Source of the DNA: an uncultured Prevotella sp.
GTDB taxonomy: Bacteria; Bacteroidota; Bacteroidia; Bacteroidales; Bacteroidaceae
Assembly (NCBI GenBank): GCA_900314935.1
Contig: OMXE01000008.1
Location: 54,294 to 118,293, forward strand
Reading direction: 5' to 3'
DNA length: 64,000 nt
Positions 56,035-64,000 of the stretch are shown in pieces. Both the position numbers and the translations under genes were made by a program. Numbering within the stretch: position 1 is the first letter of the stretch; each line of letters starts with the position of its first letter. The notes under the pieces are model-generated. The model was not told the origin of the DNA. It worked only from the letters and a program-made list of their open reading frames with translations, and made no database searches.

Positions 56035-58535
56035 GCCTCACTGCGTTTCGACTTTTTCCATTGGAGATACACCATGAAGAGGATCATCAGCAAGAGAACC
56101 ACATACGCCAAATAGGCAATGGTCTCTGTGGTGTTGATGCTCTTGGGGTAGAACATCAGTTCCACCTTATGACTGCCCGGTGATACCTGCAAGGCACGCA
56201 ACACATAGTCAACCCTGCCCAACTCGGTATCCTTACCGTCAACCGTGGCGGTCCATCCGGGATAGTATATTTCCGAGAAGACGATGACACCACCCTTGCC
56301 CGACTGCACGTCATACGACAGGTGGTTCGGCTCATAGGCTGTCAGTGTCACCACCGAGGTGCCATCCTGCTCCTTCGCCTCTCCCAGCTGCTCACTGAAC
56401 TTCTTATCAGCCACAGCCTGGTGTCTCAAAGACAGTTTGCCCAGCGCATCCAGTTCCTCATTTGCATTCTCCACATACTGCACCTGATCCACGAACCACG
56501 CATTACCGTAAGCATACGGGTTCTTCACGGGAACAGTCTCACCACTCTGCAGCGGTAAGATAACATACCTCATGTTCAGCATGTTCATCACCGGGAAGAT
56601 GCTATCACCGTTCACCTTCGTCATATCCCCAGCAGCCCCAGCAATCGCTGGCATCATCTGCTGCATCTCAGGCGAGAGGTAAGCATCGATCAGCTCCTGG
56701 TAGCGGCGCAGCTTGGCAGCATGGTAACCACCAATACTCTTATGGTAGTAAGATGTCTCATTCTCGTTGAACGTGTTCGAAGCAAGGTTCAGCACACGGT
56801 AGTTACCATGGTCGCTTGTATCCTGTAGGATAAACTCATCCGTATTCGTTTTGGGCTGCGGAGCCTCACGCTCACTCTTGTTCACGAACATATCGTTGTT
56901 CAGGTAGCGCTTGTTCACTGTCCACATATCAACAAGACAGAGCACCAGGATAATCCCCACAGCATATTCCTTTTTCAGCTTACCGAAGGCAACAGCGAGC
57001 AGAATACCCGTACCTACCAGAATGATGTAGAAAGAGCGCAGACTGTCGGCAGTAAACATAGCCTGCCTCATCTCCGTCAGGTTCGCCACCAGTGGAGCCA
57101 GATACTCCGGTGGCAAGCCGTTCTTCAGCGCATTCATCTCAGCAGATGAGATATAGTTCGAAAAGAACATAGAGGGCATCAGCGAGAACAACATGGCAAT
57201 ACCTCCCGTCAGTAAGAAGGATATAAGCACATACTTCATCCTTGGCTTCATCAGTTCTGGCTCATCCAGCAGTTTCTTCAGTGCCAGCATGGCCAGCAGC
57301 GGAATGGTGAACTCAGCAATCACCAGTATGGAAGCCACCGTTCGGAACTTGGCATACATCGGCACATAGTCGATAAAGAAATCCGTCAGTCCCATGAAGT
57401 TCTTTCCCCACGACAGTAAGATGGACAGGATGGTAGCGGCCAGCAAAGCCCACTTCATCGGTCCTTTCACGATGAACAGACCCAAGACAAACAGCATCAG
57501 CACGAAGGCCCCCACATAGACAGGACCGCTTGTACCCGGCTGTTCACCCCAATACTGTCCTAACTGCTGATAGATATCCACGAACTGGTTATCGGCATGA
57601 TCCATGGCTGTCTTGTTCATAGCCAGCGGCACACTGGCACCACCCTTCGTATTCGGCACCAGTAAGGTCCATGTCTCCCCGATACCATAGCTCCATTGCG
57701 TGATATAATCCCGTTCCAGTCCGCTACTGGTCTGGTTAGCGCTGTTCTTCTTCACCAATTCACTCTTCCCACGCATCGACTCCTGCGAGTACTGCCAGGT
57801 GTGATAGAGGTTCGAGAGGTTCAGGCAGATGCCTATAAGTGCACCCACGATGCATACCCCAGAAGCTTTGAGGAAATGACGAATCTGATTCTTGCGCACA
57901 GCCTCCACGAGCCATGCAATCACCATGAACAAGATGATGAACAAGTAATAGTAAGTCATCTGCACATGGTTGGCATTGATCTCAAACGCCGTGAACACAG
58001 CCGTAACGATCAATCCCCACAGGTATTTCCCCTTATAGGCCAGAACGATACCCGCTATCATCGGCGGCAGGTAGGCCAAAGCCCACACCTTCCAGATATG
58101 TCCTGCGGCGATGATGATGAAGAAATAGCTTGAGAACGCCCATATCACAGCACCCAGGGCAGCCATCCACTGACGGAAGTCGAATGCCCGCAGCAAGAGA
58201 TAGAATCCCAGTAGATAGACAAACACATACCACACATTCTCCGGCAGCCACAGGTGATAGGCGTTGATTACCTTTCCCAAGGCCGTAGTACTGTTATACG
58301 ACGGGGATGTCTGGTAGGTAGGCATACCACTGAACAAGCCGTTTGTCCATCGTGTGCGCTCTCCTGTGCGCTCAAGATATTCCTTGGCTTCCTGTCCGGC
58401 TCCTACACCAGCTGACGAATCATGTCGATACAAGATCTTTCCCTCGATGTCGGCAGGGAAGAAATAGGCAAACGAGATGACAGCAAAGAGGATCACAACC
58501 AGTGCGTCCGGCAGATATTGTTTCAAAGTTCTCAT
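56031..58535 (-). CDS. YfhO family membrane protein
   Basis: 834-residue polytopic membrane protein with about a dozen transmembrane helices and large periplasmic segments. The first helix is ALVVILFAVISFAYFFPADI and the early loop holds GQEAKEYLERTGERTRWTNG with GMPTYQTSP, as in the YfhO family of putative glycosyltransferase-like (GT-C fold) proteins. The C-terminal part has GGVIVFSEIYYPGWTATVDG, a YfhO hallmark, before two last helices. In Bacillus, YfhO is linked to glycosylation of teichoic acids; in Bacteroidota its role is unknown. First gene of the operon with fkp, so a surface-glycan role is plausible. Confidence 0.87.
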   Translation of the reverse strand: MRTLKQYLPDALVVILFAVISFAYFFPADIEGKILYRHDSSAGVGAGQEAKEYLERTGERTRWTNGLFSGMPTYQTSPSYNSTTALGKVINAYHLWLPENVWYVFVYLLGFYLLLRAFDFRQWMAALGAVIWAFSSYFFIIIAAGHIWKVWALAYLPPMIAGIVLAYKGKYLWGLIVTAVFTAFEINANHVQMTYYYLFIILFMVIAWLVEAVRKNQIRHFLKASGVCIVGALIGICLNLSNLYHTWQYSQESMRGKSELVKKNSANQTSSGLERDYITQWSYGIGETWTLLVPNTKGGASVPLAMNKTAMDHADNQFVDIYQQLGQYWGEQPGTSGPVYVGAFVLMLFVLGLFIVKGPMKWALLAATILSILLSWGKNFMGLTDFFIDYVPMYAKFRTVASILVIAEFTIPLLAMLALKKLLDEPELMKPRMKYVLISFLLTGGIAMLFSLMPSMFFSNYISSAEMNALKNGLPPEYLAPLVANLTEMRQAMFTADSLRSFYIILVGTGILLAVAFGKLKKEYAVGIILVLCLVDMWTVNKRYLNNDMFVNKSEREAPQPKTNTDEFILQDTSDHGNYRVLNLASNTFNENETSYYHKSIGGYHAAKLRRYQELIDAYLSPEMQQMMPAIAGAAGDMTKVNGDSIFPVMNMLNMRYVILPLQSGETVPVKNPYAYGNAWFVDQVQYVENANEELDALGKLSLRHQAVADKKFSEQLGEAKEQDGTSVVTLTAYEPNHLSYDVQSGKGGVIVFSEIYYPGWTATVDGKDTELGRVDYVLRALQVSPGSHKVELMFYPKSINTTETIAYLAYVVLLLMILFMVYLQWKKSKRSEA

Positions 58536-58558
58536 AACAGATCGTTTTTATTTGACTG

Positions 58559-58566
58559 CAAAGATA
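58559..58566 (-). promoter_or_regulatory. -7 box of the yfhO-fkp operon
   Basis: Minus strand TATCTTTG, exact TAnnTTTG, 23 nt before the yfhO start. A second TATCTTTG lies about 15 bp upstream. Confidence 0.65.
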
Positions 58567-58607
58567 CGAAGAAGTATCCAAAGATACAAAGATGTGAGTA
58601 TTTTATT

Positions 58608-58663
58608 TCAATTTTCAATTCACAACTCTCAATTTTCAATTCTCAATTTTCAATTCTCAATTA
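58608..58663 (+). repeat. 7-bp-period TCAATTN array before pfs
   Basis: Eight phased heptamers: seven of the form TCAATTN and one ACAACTC. It ends 7 bp before the TAACTTTG box of the next gene, so it occupies the -33 region. Confidence 0.92.
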
Positions 58664-58670
58664 AATTCCT

Positions 58671-58678
58671 TAACTTTG
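58671..58678 (+). promoter_or_regulatory. -7 box of the pfs-luxS unit
   Basis: TAACTTTG fits TAnnTTTG; only 9 nt separate it from the ATG at 58688, so the message would be nearly leaderless. Confidence 0.65.
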
Positions 58679-58687
58679 CACCAAGTT

Positions 58688-59380
58688 ATGAAAATAGGAA
58701 TTATAGTAGCCATGGAAAAGGAGTTTGTCCAGTTGAAGACACTCCTTGACGAGCCCCGCGCTGAAAAGCACCACGGTCGTCACTACATTCTCGGTCATAT
58801 CAACAACAACGAGATGATCATGATGCAGTGCGGCATTGGTAAGGTAAACGCCGCAGTGGGGACCACAGAACTGATTAGCACTTATCATCCCGATCTCATC
58901 ATCAGTACCGGTGTAGCCGGCGGCGCCGACATCTCCTTAGAGGTGATGAATGTCGTGGTGAGCACCGAGTGCACCTACCATGATGTCTATTGCGGCAGCG
59001 AGGTGGAATACGGTCAGCTAATCGGTACACCAGCACGTTTCAAGACAACAAAGAACCTGGTGGAGAAAGCCCTCGAAGTGAACAAGAAGGAAAGCAGCAA
59101 CACCGTTGTCAGCGGACTGATTGTTACTGGCGACTGGTTTGTTGACTCGCAAGAGAAGATGCGTTCCATCCTTGAGAAGTTCCCTGATGCCAAGGCCGTG
59201 GATATGGAGAGCTGTGCCATTGCCCACACCTGTCATCTCTACCAGATACCGTTTATCTCGTTCCGCATCATCAGCGATATTCCCCTGAAGGACAACAAGG
59301 CCTCCCAGTATTTCGACTTCTGGTCGCGCATGGCCGAAGGTTCCTTCAATGTCACCAAGCGTTTCCTCGAACTGTTATAA
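58688..59380 (+). CDS. mtnN: 5'-methylthioadenosine/S-adenosylhomocysteine nucleosidase
   Basis: Hydrolyses S-adenosylhomocysteine and methylthioadenosine, giving S-ribosylhomocysteine for LuxS. 230 residues. N-terminal [13 protein letters not shown] carries the catalytic-site Glu12; GVAGGAD and [12 protein letters not shown] (ribose-binding Glu) and the purine-binding Asp in IISDIPL are present. ATG 58688 is chosen over an upstream in-frame TTG because the latter lies within the promoter box. It is followed 10 nt later by luxS, so the two steps of AI-2 formation and SAH detoxification are co-expressed. Confidence 0.95.
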   Translation: MKIGIIVAMEKEFVQLKTLLDEPRAEKHHGRHYILGHINNNEMIMMQCGIGKVNAAVGTTELISTYHPDLIISTGVAGGADISLEVMNVVVSTECTYHDVYCGSEVEYGQLIGTPARFKTTKNLVEKALEVNKKESSNTVVSGLIVTGDWFVDSQEKMRSILEKFPDAKAVDMESCAIAHTCHLYQIPFISFRIISDIPLKDNKASQYFDFWSRMAEGSFNVTKRFLELL

Positions 59381-59390
59381 ACCCTATACG

Positions 59391-59876
59391 ATGAAAGAAA
59401 TGGACAAGATTCCTTCGTTTACGATCGACCACAACAAGTTGCTGCGCGGTATCTATGTAAGCCGGAAGGACCAGGTGGGCGGCGAGACCGTTACCACCTT
59501 CGACATCCGCATGAAGGAGCCCAACCGCGAGCCTGTACTCCACAATGGAGCCATCCATACCATTGAGCACCTGGCAGCCACCTATCTGCGCAATGATCCT
59601 GAGTGGAAAGACCGCATCATCTACTGGGGTCCCATGGGTTGTCTCACAGGTAACTACCTGCTGTTACGAGGCGACTATGCTTCGAAGGATATTGTGGAAC
59701 TGATGAAACGCACGTTCCGCTTTGTGGCCGATTTTGAAGGTGAGATTCCCGGTGCGGCGGCAAAAGACTGCGGAAACTATTTGCTGCACGACCTTCCCAT
59801 GGCTCGTCTTGAAGCCCGTAAGTATCTCGAAGAGGTATTGGAGCAGATTACAGAAGCGAATCTTGTCTATCCATGA
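59391..59876 (+). CDS. luxS: S-ribosylhomocysteine lyase LuxS
   Basis: Cleaves S-ribosylhomocysteine to homocysteine and DPD, the precursor of autoinducer-2. 161 residues, standard length. Metal ligands H56 and H60 in HTIEH and C127 in KDCGNY; catalytic Cys84 in [10 protein letters not shown] and Glu59. Start ATG 59391 is preceded by the pfs stop by 10 nt; a second ATG is 9 nt further in. The final 29 bp overlap the end of the convergent MATE gene. Activity in quorum sensing is known for the family; signalling in this organism is not shown. Confidence 0.96.
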   Translation: MKEMDKIPSFTIDHNKLLRGIYVSRKDQVGGETVTTFDIRMKEPNREPVLHNGAIHTIEHLAATYLRNDPEWKDRIIYWGPMGCLTGNYLLLRGDYASKDIVELMKRTFRFVADFEGEIPGAAAKDCGNYLLHDLPMARLEARKYLEEVLEQITEANLVYP

Positions 59877-61182
59877 GAGAACGGTGGAAGAACACCGTCT
59901 GCAGCGAACCCCTTATCAACAGATAAACCAGGAACGACAACCATAATCCGTGGTTGCCCCAGGAGTTATACACCGAGACGAACAACAGGAAAAACACGAC
60001 AGCCGCCACCAGCGAGGTGATCAGCATCTCGCGCGAGGCCGTGATTCCCACGAACACCCCATCCCAGATAAAGGCCAGGATGCTGCAAATCGGTATCAGG
60101 TATATCCACCAGATATACTCACGAGCCTCTTCCACCACGGTAGGCTCATCGGTGAGCAACGCCACAAACGCATCTCCACCCACCATATAGATAACAGTGA
60201 ACAGAAATGCGCAGATAAAGCCCCACAGGAAACAGTGCCTTACCGTATAGCTGAATGCCCTGAAGTTCCTTGCGCCCCAGTATTTCCCACTCATGGCCTC
60301 GGCTGCGTTGGCAAAGCCGTCAACCACATAGCTCACCAGCAGGAAGAGCTGCATCAGCAGGGTGTTGGCCGCCAGTGTCACTTCCCCTTGCCACGATCCT
60401 GCGGTGGTAAAGAACAGCATCACGCTGACCAGACAAACCGTTCGGAAGAAGATATCCCGGTTAATCTGGAAGAACCGTCTGATTTCCTTGTTACGAAATA
60501 ACGTTGTTACGTTATCCCGAGACAACAAAGCCACACTCCCCACCCTCTTTCCATAGATACGGTGGCATAGAACGCAGGCAAAAAGGAAACCCACCCATTG
60601 GGCGATGAGCGTTCCCGAAGCCACACCTTCCACCTTCATATGGAGGCCGAAGACGAAGAAGAGAGAAACAAGGATGTTGATGATATTCTGTGCGATGGCA
60701 ACCACCATCGGTATCCGCGAGTTCTGCATACCGATGAACCAGCCGTTCAAGGTATAGAGACCCAAAGTTGCGGGAGCGCCCCATATACAGATATGGAAAT
60801 AGGTGATTACCATCTGGCGCACCTCCTCCTCGGGCTGCATCAGTCGCAAGGCCATTTCCCGTATCGGCCACTGCGCAAGAATCAGCAGCAGTCCGATACC
60901 CAGTGCAATCACCAATCCCCTTATCAGCCACGCCGCCACCTCCTGGAAGTCACGCCTTCCCAGCGCCTGTGAGGTGAGTCCGCTGCTACCCATCCGCAGA
61001 AAGCCGAACAGCCAGTAGGTGGTATTGAACACCATACTACCGATGCTGATGGCCGCGATATAGGCGGCAGCCCCCAGATGCCCCGTAATTGCCACGTCAA
61101 CCAGTCCTAAAAGGGGTACCGTGATATTACTCACGATACTGGGTATGGCAATATGCAGTATCTGACGGTCGCGCGGGTTCAT
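59848..61182 (-). CDS. MATE family efflux transporter
   Basis: Twelve-helix Na+/H+-coupled exporter of the MATE family, about 444 residues. ATG 61182 is used; a TTG one codon earlier is less likely. Conserved pieces: [21 protein letters not shown] in helices 1-2, [12 protein letters not shown], and a second half that begins near residue 230. It resembles the DinF/NorM-like bacterial branch; the substrate (cationic drugs or dyes) is not predictable. The 3' end overlaps luxS by 29 bp. The start is only 6 nt after the typA stop, so both are probably one transcript. Confidence 0.9.
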   Translation of the reverse strand: MNPRDRQILHIAIPSIVSNITVPLLGLVDVAITGHLGAAAYIAAISIGSMVFNTTYWLFGFLRMGSSGLTSQALGRRDFQEVAAWLIRGLVIALGIGLLLILAQWPIREMALRLMQPEEEVRQMVITYFHICIWGAPATLGLYTLNGWFIGMQNSRIPMVVAIAQNIINILVSLFFVFGLHMKVEGVASGTLIAQWVGFLFACVLCHRIYGKRVGSVALLSRDNVTTLFRNKEIRRFFQINRDIFFRTVCLVSVMLFFTTAGSWQGEVTLAANTLLMQLFLLVSYVVDGFANAAEAMSGKYWGARNFRAFSYTVRHCFLWGFICAFLFTVIYMVGGDAFVALLTDEPTVVEEAREYIWWIYLIPICSILAFIWDGVFVGITASREMLITSLVAAVVFFLLFVSVYNSWGNHGLWLSFLVYLLIRGSLQTVFFHRSLMDRQDSLL

Positions 61183-61188
61183 CAAAAA

Positions 61189-62991
61189 CTATTCCTTATT
61201 GGCGCGTTTGCGCTCCAGGTGGTCGAGAATAATCTTGCGCATACGCATCGACTTCGGTGTCACCTCCACGTATTCATCCTCCTTGATATACTCAAGACAC
61301 TCCTCAAGACTCATCACGGTTTTGGGGATGATACGCGCCTTCTCGTCAGTACCCGAAGCACGAACGTTCGTCAGCTGCTTAGCTTTGCACACATTGATCA
61401 CCAAGTCGTTATCGTGAACATGCTCACCTACCACCTGACCGCCATACACCTCTTCACCCGGATCGATGAAGAACTTTCCGCGGTCCTGCAGCTTATCGAT
61501 GGCGTAGGCAAACGATGAACCAGTCTCCTGTGAGATCATCGAACCGTTCACACGACGAGTGATCTCCCCTTTATACGGCTGATAAGCCTTGAAACGATGC
61601 GCCATGATGGCCTCGCCCTGCGATGCTGTCAGCACATTGGTACGCAGTCCGATGATACCTCTCGACGGGATGTCGAACTCGATGTTCACGCGGTCGCCCT
61701 GCGTCTCCATACTGGTCATATCACCCTTACGGCGTGTCACCATATCAATCATCTTACTCGAGAACTCCTCGGGCACATTGATGGTGAGCTCCTCCACGGG
61801 CTCGCAGCGCACCCCATCGATCTCCTTGTAGATCACCTGCGGCTGACCAACCTGCAGCTCATAGCCTTCGCGGCGCATGGTTTCGATCAGCACGGAGAGG
61901 TGTAGAACGCCACGTCCGCTTACCAGCCACTTATCGGTACTGTCCTCGAAGGGTTCCACCCGCAACGCCAGGTTCTTCTCCAGCTCCCTGCTCAGACGGT
62001 CCTGGATATGACGACTTGTGCAGAACTTTCCCTCCTTACCGAAGAAAGGCGAGTCGTTAATGGTGAAGAGCATCGACATCGTAGGCTCATCAATGGCGAT
62101 GGGCGGCAGTGGCTCAGGATTCTCGAAATCGGTTATCGTATCACCAATCTCGAAGCGCTCCAAGCCAATCACGGCACAGATATCACCAGAGTCCACATGA
62201 TCGGTCTTCACATGTGTCATTCCCTCAAAGGTATGCAGTTCCTTGATCTTGGTCTTCTCTATCGTTCCGTCGCGATGGGCAATTGATATGTTCATGCCCC
62301 CGCGCAGTGTTCCGCGATGCACACGTCCCACAGCGATACGACCCGTATAGCTACTATAGTCGAGCGAGGTAATCAGCATCTGTGGATCACCCTCGATCTG
62401 CTTCGGAGCAGGAATCACCTCGATGATCTTGTCCAGCAGATATGTAATATCATTGGTAGGCTGCTTATAATCCTCGCCCATCCATCCGTTCTTGGCCGAG
62501 CCATACACCACGGGGAAGTCGAGCTGGTCCTCGGTAGCATTCAGTGCGAACATCAGGTCGAATACCATTTCATACACCTCCTCTGGTCTACAGTTAGGCT
62601 TATCCACCTTGTTCACCACCACGATGGGCTTCAGTCCAATCTGCAAAGCCTTCTGCAGCACGAAACGTGTCTGCGGCATAGGTCCTTCGAATGCGTCCAC
62701 CAACAGCAGACAGCCGTCGGCCATGTTCAGCACACGTTCCACCTCACCGCCGAAGTCGCTATGCCCCGGAGTGTCGATAATATTGATCTTCGTACCCTTC
62801 CAGTTGATGGAGACGTTCTTGGAAAGGATGGTTATGCCTCGCTCGCGTTCCAAGTCGTTACTATCCAACACCTGACTGCTCAGGTTCTGTCCTTCGCGGA
62901 ACAGGTTTCCCGCCAGCATCATCTTATCCACCAAGGTGGTCTTACCATGGTCAACGTGGGCAATAATTGCTATGTTTCTGATATCCTGCAT
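61189..62991 (-). CDS. typA: Translational GTPase TypA/BipA
   Basis: Ribosome-associated GTPase of the EF-G type needed for growth under cold and other stress, aiding 50S assembly. 600 residues. G domain from the N-terminus with [10 protein letters not shown] (about 11-20), [11 protein letters not shown] and NKVDKP; domain II (about 200-300), EF-G-like domains III and V, and the TypA-specific C-terminal domain with [12 protein letters not shown] and [15 protein letters not shown]. The effector region [10 protein letters not shown] is intact. Own promoter 24 nt upstream; the MATE gene follows after 6 nt. Confidence 0.97.
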   Translation of the reverse strand: MQDIRNIAIIAHVDHGKTTLVDKMMLAGNLFREGQNLSSQVLDSNDLERERGITILSKNVSINWKGTKINIIDTPGHSDFGGEVERVLNMADGCLLLVDAFEGPMPQTRFVLQKALQIGLKPIVVVNKVDKPNCRPEEVYEMVFDLMFALNATEDQLDFPVVYGSAKNGWMGEDYKQPTNDITYLLDKIIEVIPAPKQIEGDPQMLITSLDYSSYTGRIAVGRVHRGTLRGGMNISIAHRDGTIEKTKIKELHTFEGMTHVKTDHVDSGDICAVIGLERFEIGDTITDFENPEPLPPIAIDEPTMSMLFTINDSPFFGKEGKFCTSRHIQDRLSRELEKNLALRVEPFEDSTDKWLVSGRGVLHLSVLIETMRREGYELQVGQPQVIYKEIDGVRCEPVEELTINVPEEFSSKMIDMVTRRKGDMTSMETQGDRVNIEFDIPSRGIIGLRTNVLTASQGEAIMAHRFKAYQPYKGEITRRVNGSMISQETGSSFAYAIDKLQDRGKFFIDPGEEVYGGQVVGEHVHDNDLVINVCKAKQLTNVRASGTDEKARIIPKTVMSLEECLEYIKEDEYVEVTPKSMRMRKIILDHLERKRANKE

Positions 62992-63015
62992 ACTTATTTA
63001 TTTGAAAAACGCGTG

Positions 63016-63023
63016 CAAAGGTA
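63016..63023 (-). promoter_or_regulatory. -7 box of typA
   Basis: Minus strand TACCTTTG, exact TAnnTTTG, 24 nt before the typA ATG. Confidence 0.7.
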
Positions 63024-63137
63024 ATCATTTTATGCGAGAAATGAGGTATGATGACCCGAGAAATGATGATCAGGCACCTTCTAACGTGTTAAATATCATT
63101 AAAAGTAATCCTAATCCACCTCAATATACTATAATTT

Positions 63138-63165
63138 TCAACTTTCAATTTTCAATTTTCAATTA
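63138..63165 (+). repeat. 7-bp-period TCAATTN array before rpsO
   Basis: TCAACTT, TCAATTT, TCAATTT, TCAATTA, ending 7 bp before the -7 box of rpsO, as in front of pfs. Confidence 0.9.
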
Positions 63166-63172
63166 TTCATCG

Positions 63173-63180
63173 TACCTTTG
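63173..63180 (+). promoter_or_regulatory. -7 box of rpsO
   Basis: TACCTTTG, exact TAnnTTTG. The predicted transcript starts near 63187, leaving a leader of about 100 nt. Confidence 0.7.
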
Positions 63181-63186
63181 CACCCG

Positions 63187-63290
63187 CATTTCGGAAAATC
63201 CGGAGCATTTGACGACGTAGTCTGCATGTGATTAGGCAGGAATCGCGTTGGAAAGATGTTATTGCAAATCATTAATCACAAGTTATTATT
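63187..63290 (+). promoter_or_regulatory. Structured leader of rpsO
   Basis: Contains TGTGATTA (63227-63234) paired with TAATCACA (63273-63280), closing a loop of 38 nt, 10 nt before the start codon. S15 represses its own mRNA in several phyla with unrelated leaders, so a new type of S15 leader is possible here. Inference. Confidence 0.4.
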
Positions 63291-63563
63291 ATGTATTTAG
63301 ACAAAGCTAAAAAAGCAGAGATTTTCGAGAAGTATGGCAAGGGTGGTGTTAAGGATACCGGTTCTGTAGAGAGCCAGGTTGCATTGTTCACCTATCGTAT
63401 CTCTCACCTCACCGAGCACCTGAAGCAGAACCACAAGGATCACGCTACTGCTCGTTCACTGACCAAGTTGGTTGGTAAGCGTCGTGCATTGCTCGATTAC
63501 ATGAAGGAGCGCGACATTGAGCGCTACCGTGCTATCGTTAAGGCCCTCGGTCTGCGCCGCTAA
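63291..63563 (+). CDS. rpsO: 30S ribosomal protein S15
   Basis: 90-residue primary rRNA-binding protein of the 30S platform; binds 16S helix 22 and forms bridge B4. Conserved DTGSVESQVALFTYRI, HLKQNHKDHATARSL and RRALLDYMKERDIERYRAIV are present, with C-terminal LGLRR. Length normal. Monocistronic, with a structured leader and a strong terminator 23 nt after the stop. The neighbouring pnp gene found in many bacteria is absent. Confidence 0.97.
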   Translation: MYLDKAKKAEIFEKYGKGGVKDTGSVESQVALFTYRISHLTEHLKQNHKDHATARSLTKLVGKRRALLDYMKERDIERYRAIVKALGLRR

Positions 63564-63586
63564 TCTCTGTAAAGGATTAAACAAAT

Positions 63587-63617
63587 AGTGGAGAGTCTCA
63601 AAACTCTCCACTTTTTT
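63587..63617 (+). terminator. Terminator of rpsO
   Basis: 10-bp stem AGTGGAGAGT (63587-63596) / ACTCTCCACT (63603-63612), 6-nt loop, followed by a T-run. Confidence 0.92.
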
Positions 63618-63745
63618 GTCGTCAACCACGGCACAAAATTACGAATTATTTATCACACCACCAAATTTGAGGGGTCACAGCGTGTGAAAATCCTTTAACA
63701 ACGAGGATTTAACTGTTAAAAAACACTGAACGCCGTAGACACTAC

Positions 63746-63808
63746 CAGCGTTTGACGTTCCCGCTCCCAGAGAATGACGTTCCCGCTATCAGCGTTTGAG
63801 GCACTTTC
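63746..63808. repeat. 22-bp-period repeat, GTTCCCGCT type
   Basis: Units begin at 63746 (CAGCGTTTGACGTTCCCGCT), 63768 (CAGAGAATGACGTTCCCGCT) and 63790 (CAGCGTTTGAGGCACTTTC, partial): period exactly 22 bp. Confidence 0.85.
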
Positions 63809-63814
63809 AACAAG

Positions 63815-63853
63815 AAACTGCCATAGTTTATATCACAAACTGCCATAGTTTGC
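63815..63853. repeat. 22-bp-period repeat, AAACTGCCATAGTTT type
   Basis: AAACTGCCATAGTTT at 63815-63829 and again at 63837-63851, 22 bp apart. Each copy is itself an imperfect palindrome (AAACT / AGTTT). Confidence 0.85.
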
Positions 63854-64000
63854 AAAGCGCGGGGTTGGAACGAACAAACGAACGAACAGTTCGAACAGTT
63901 TGAAAAACTATCAACCTGATCAAGGAAAGATTACACAAATTGTACTTTGTGACTTTTGACTTTGTGACATTAAGGAGGTTCGATATAGAGGAAGGAAGAT

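Larger units (their letters stand above)
63618..64000. other. Repeat-rich gene-free end of the window
   Basis: No ORF of note. It holds two 22-bp-period repeats (63746-63808 and 63815-63853), a GAAC/AACG-type tetranucleotide stretch (about 63868-63900) and TTTGTGAC/TTTTGAC copies (about 63940-63970). The last bases, AAGGAGG (63973-63979), could be a ribosome site of a gene beyond the edge; that is only a guess. Confidence 0.5.

Noticed and set aside
63746-63853. CRISPR array or attachment site at the right end
   Set aside because: Only two to three units of 22 bp, no cas genes, no integrase and no tRNA gene in reach.

Overview
The window is chromosomal DNA of a Bacteroidota member, most probably a Prevotella-type organism (Prevotellaceae). 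The evidence is the gene content: a type IX secretion protein PorQ, a MurF-alanine racemase fusion, Fkp, a DUF4954 protein, an MCE/amidase pair, a B12-dependent NrdJ, and a TPP-riboswitch-controlled TonB receptor plus PnuT. Promoters also fit, with the Bacteroidota -7 box TAnnTTTG in front of most transcription units and a TTTG -33 box about 20 nt upstream of several. I see no tRNA, rRNA, CRISPR array, prophage or insertion sequence. Nearly all genes are intact; only the GH51 gene at the left edge is cut by the window.

Layout: 1-4568 (minus) holds two secreted glycosidases, GH51 arabinofuranosidase and GH2 beta-galactosidase. At 4770-4883 there is a 37-codon gene with a good Shine-Dalgarno sequence. 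4931-7394 (minus) is tonB, polyprenyl synthase, tatD. 7501-9175 (plus) is porQ-cmk. 9176-17900 (minus) is a large alpha-2-macroglobulin-like gene, a DUF1573 gene, meaB and ispH. Then come cellobiose phosphorylase and an ADP-forming acyl-CoA synthetase (plus), clpB and nagB (minus), and a plus-strand run hflX, DUF4954, M16 peptidase, class I fumarase and DUF3298 lipoprotein (27062-35787). A small beta-barrel gene follows, then the TPP riboswitch with its receptor and pnuT (36587-39887), and a probable standalone small RNA (about 39998-40127). The minus-strand block 40260-47175 holds dnaA, mce, amidase, folB and nrdJ. A plus-strand nitroreductase follows, then a minus operon yfhO-fkp-GSCFA-murF/alr-MFS transporter. 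The right end holds pfs-luxS (AI-2 synthesis, plus), MATE and typA (minus), and rpsO (plus).

Functionally the region combines plant-glycan use (arabinofuranosidase, beta-galactosidase, cellobiose phosphorylase, hexuronate-type transporter, acyl-CoA synthetase) with housekeeping (replication initiation, dNTP synthesis, wall, isoprenoid and folate synthesis, protein quality control).

The most unusual signal is not a gene but a set of short tandem-repeat families scattered through the window. A 9-bp-period family built on ACTAGT occurs between genes and also in frame inside three unrelated proteins (GH2, GH94, ClpB), each time encoding X-Thr-Ser units. A 7-bp-period family (TCAATTN, CTTCCTC and CTCTCAT variants) sits against promoters and between operon genes, inside the coding sequences of fkp and the GSCFA gene, and over the start codon of folB. 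A 22-bp-period class occurs at 48118-48198 and twice at 63746-63853. These are the best candidates for something undescribed, together with the small RNA and the 37-residue peptide.
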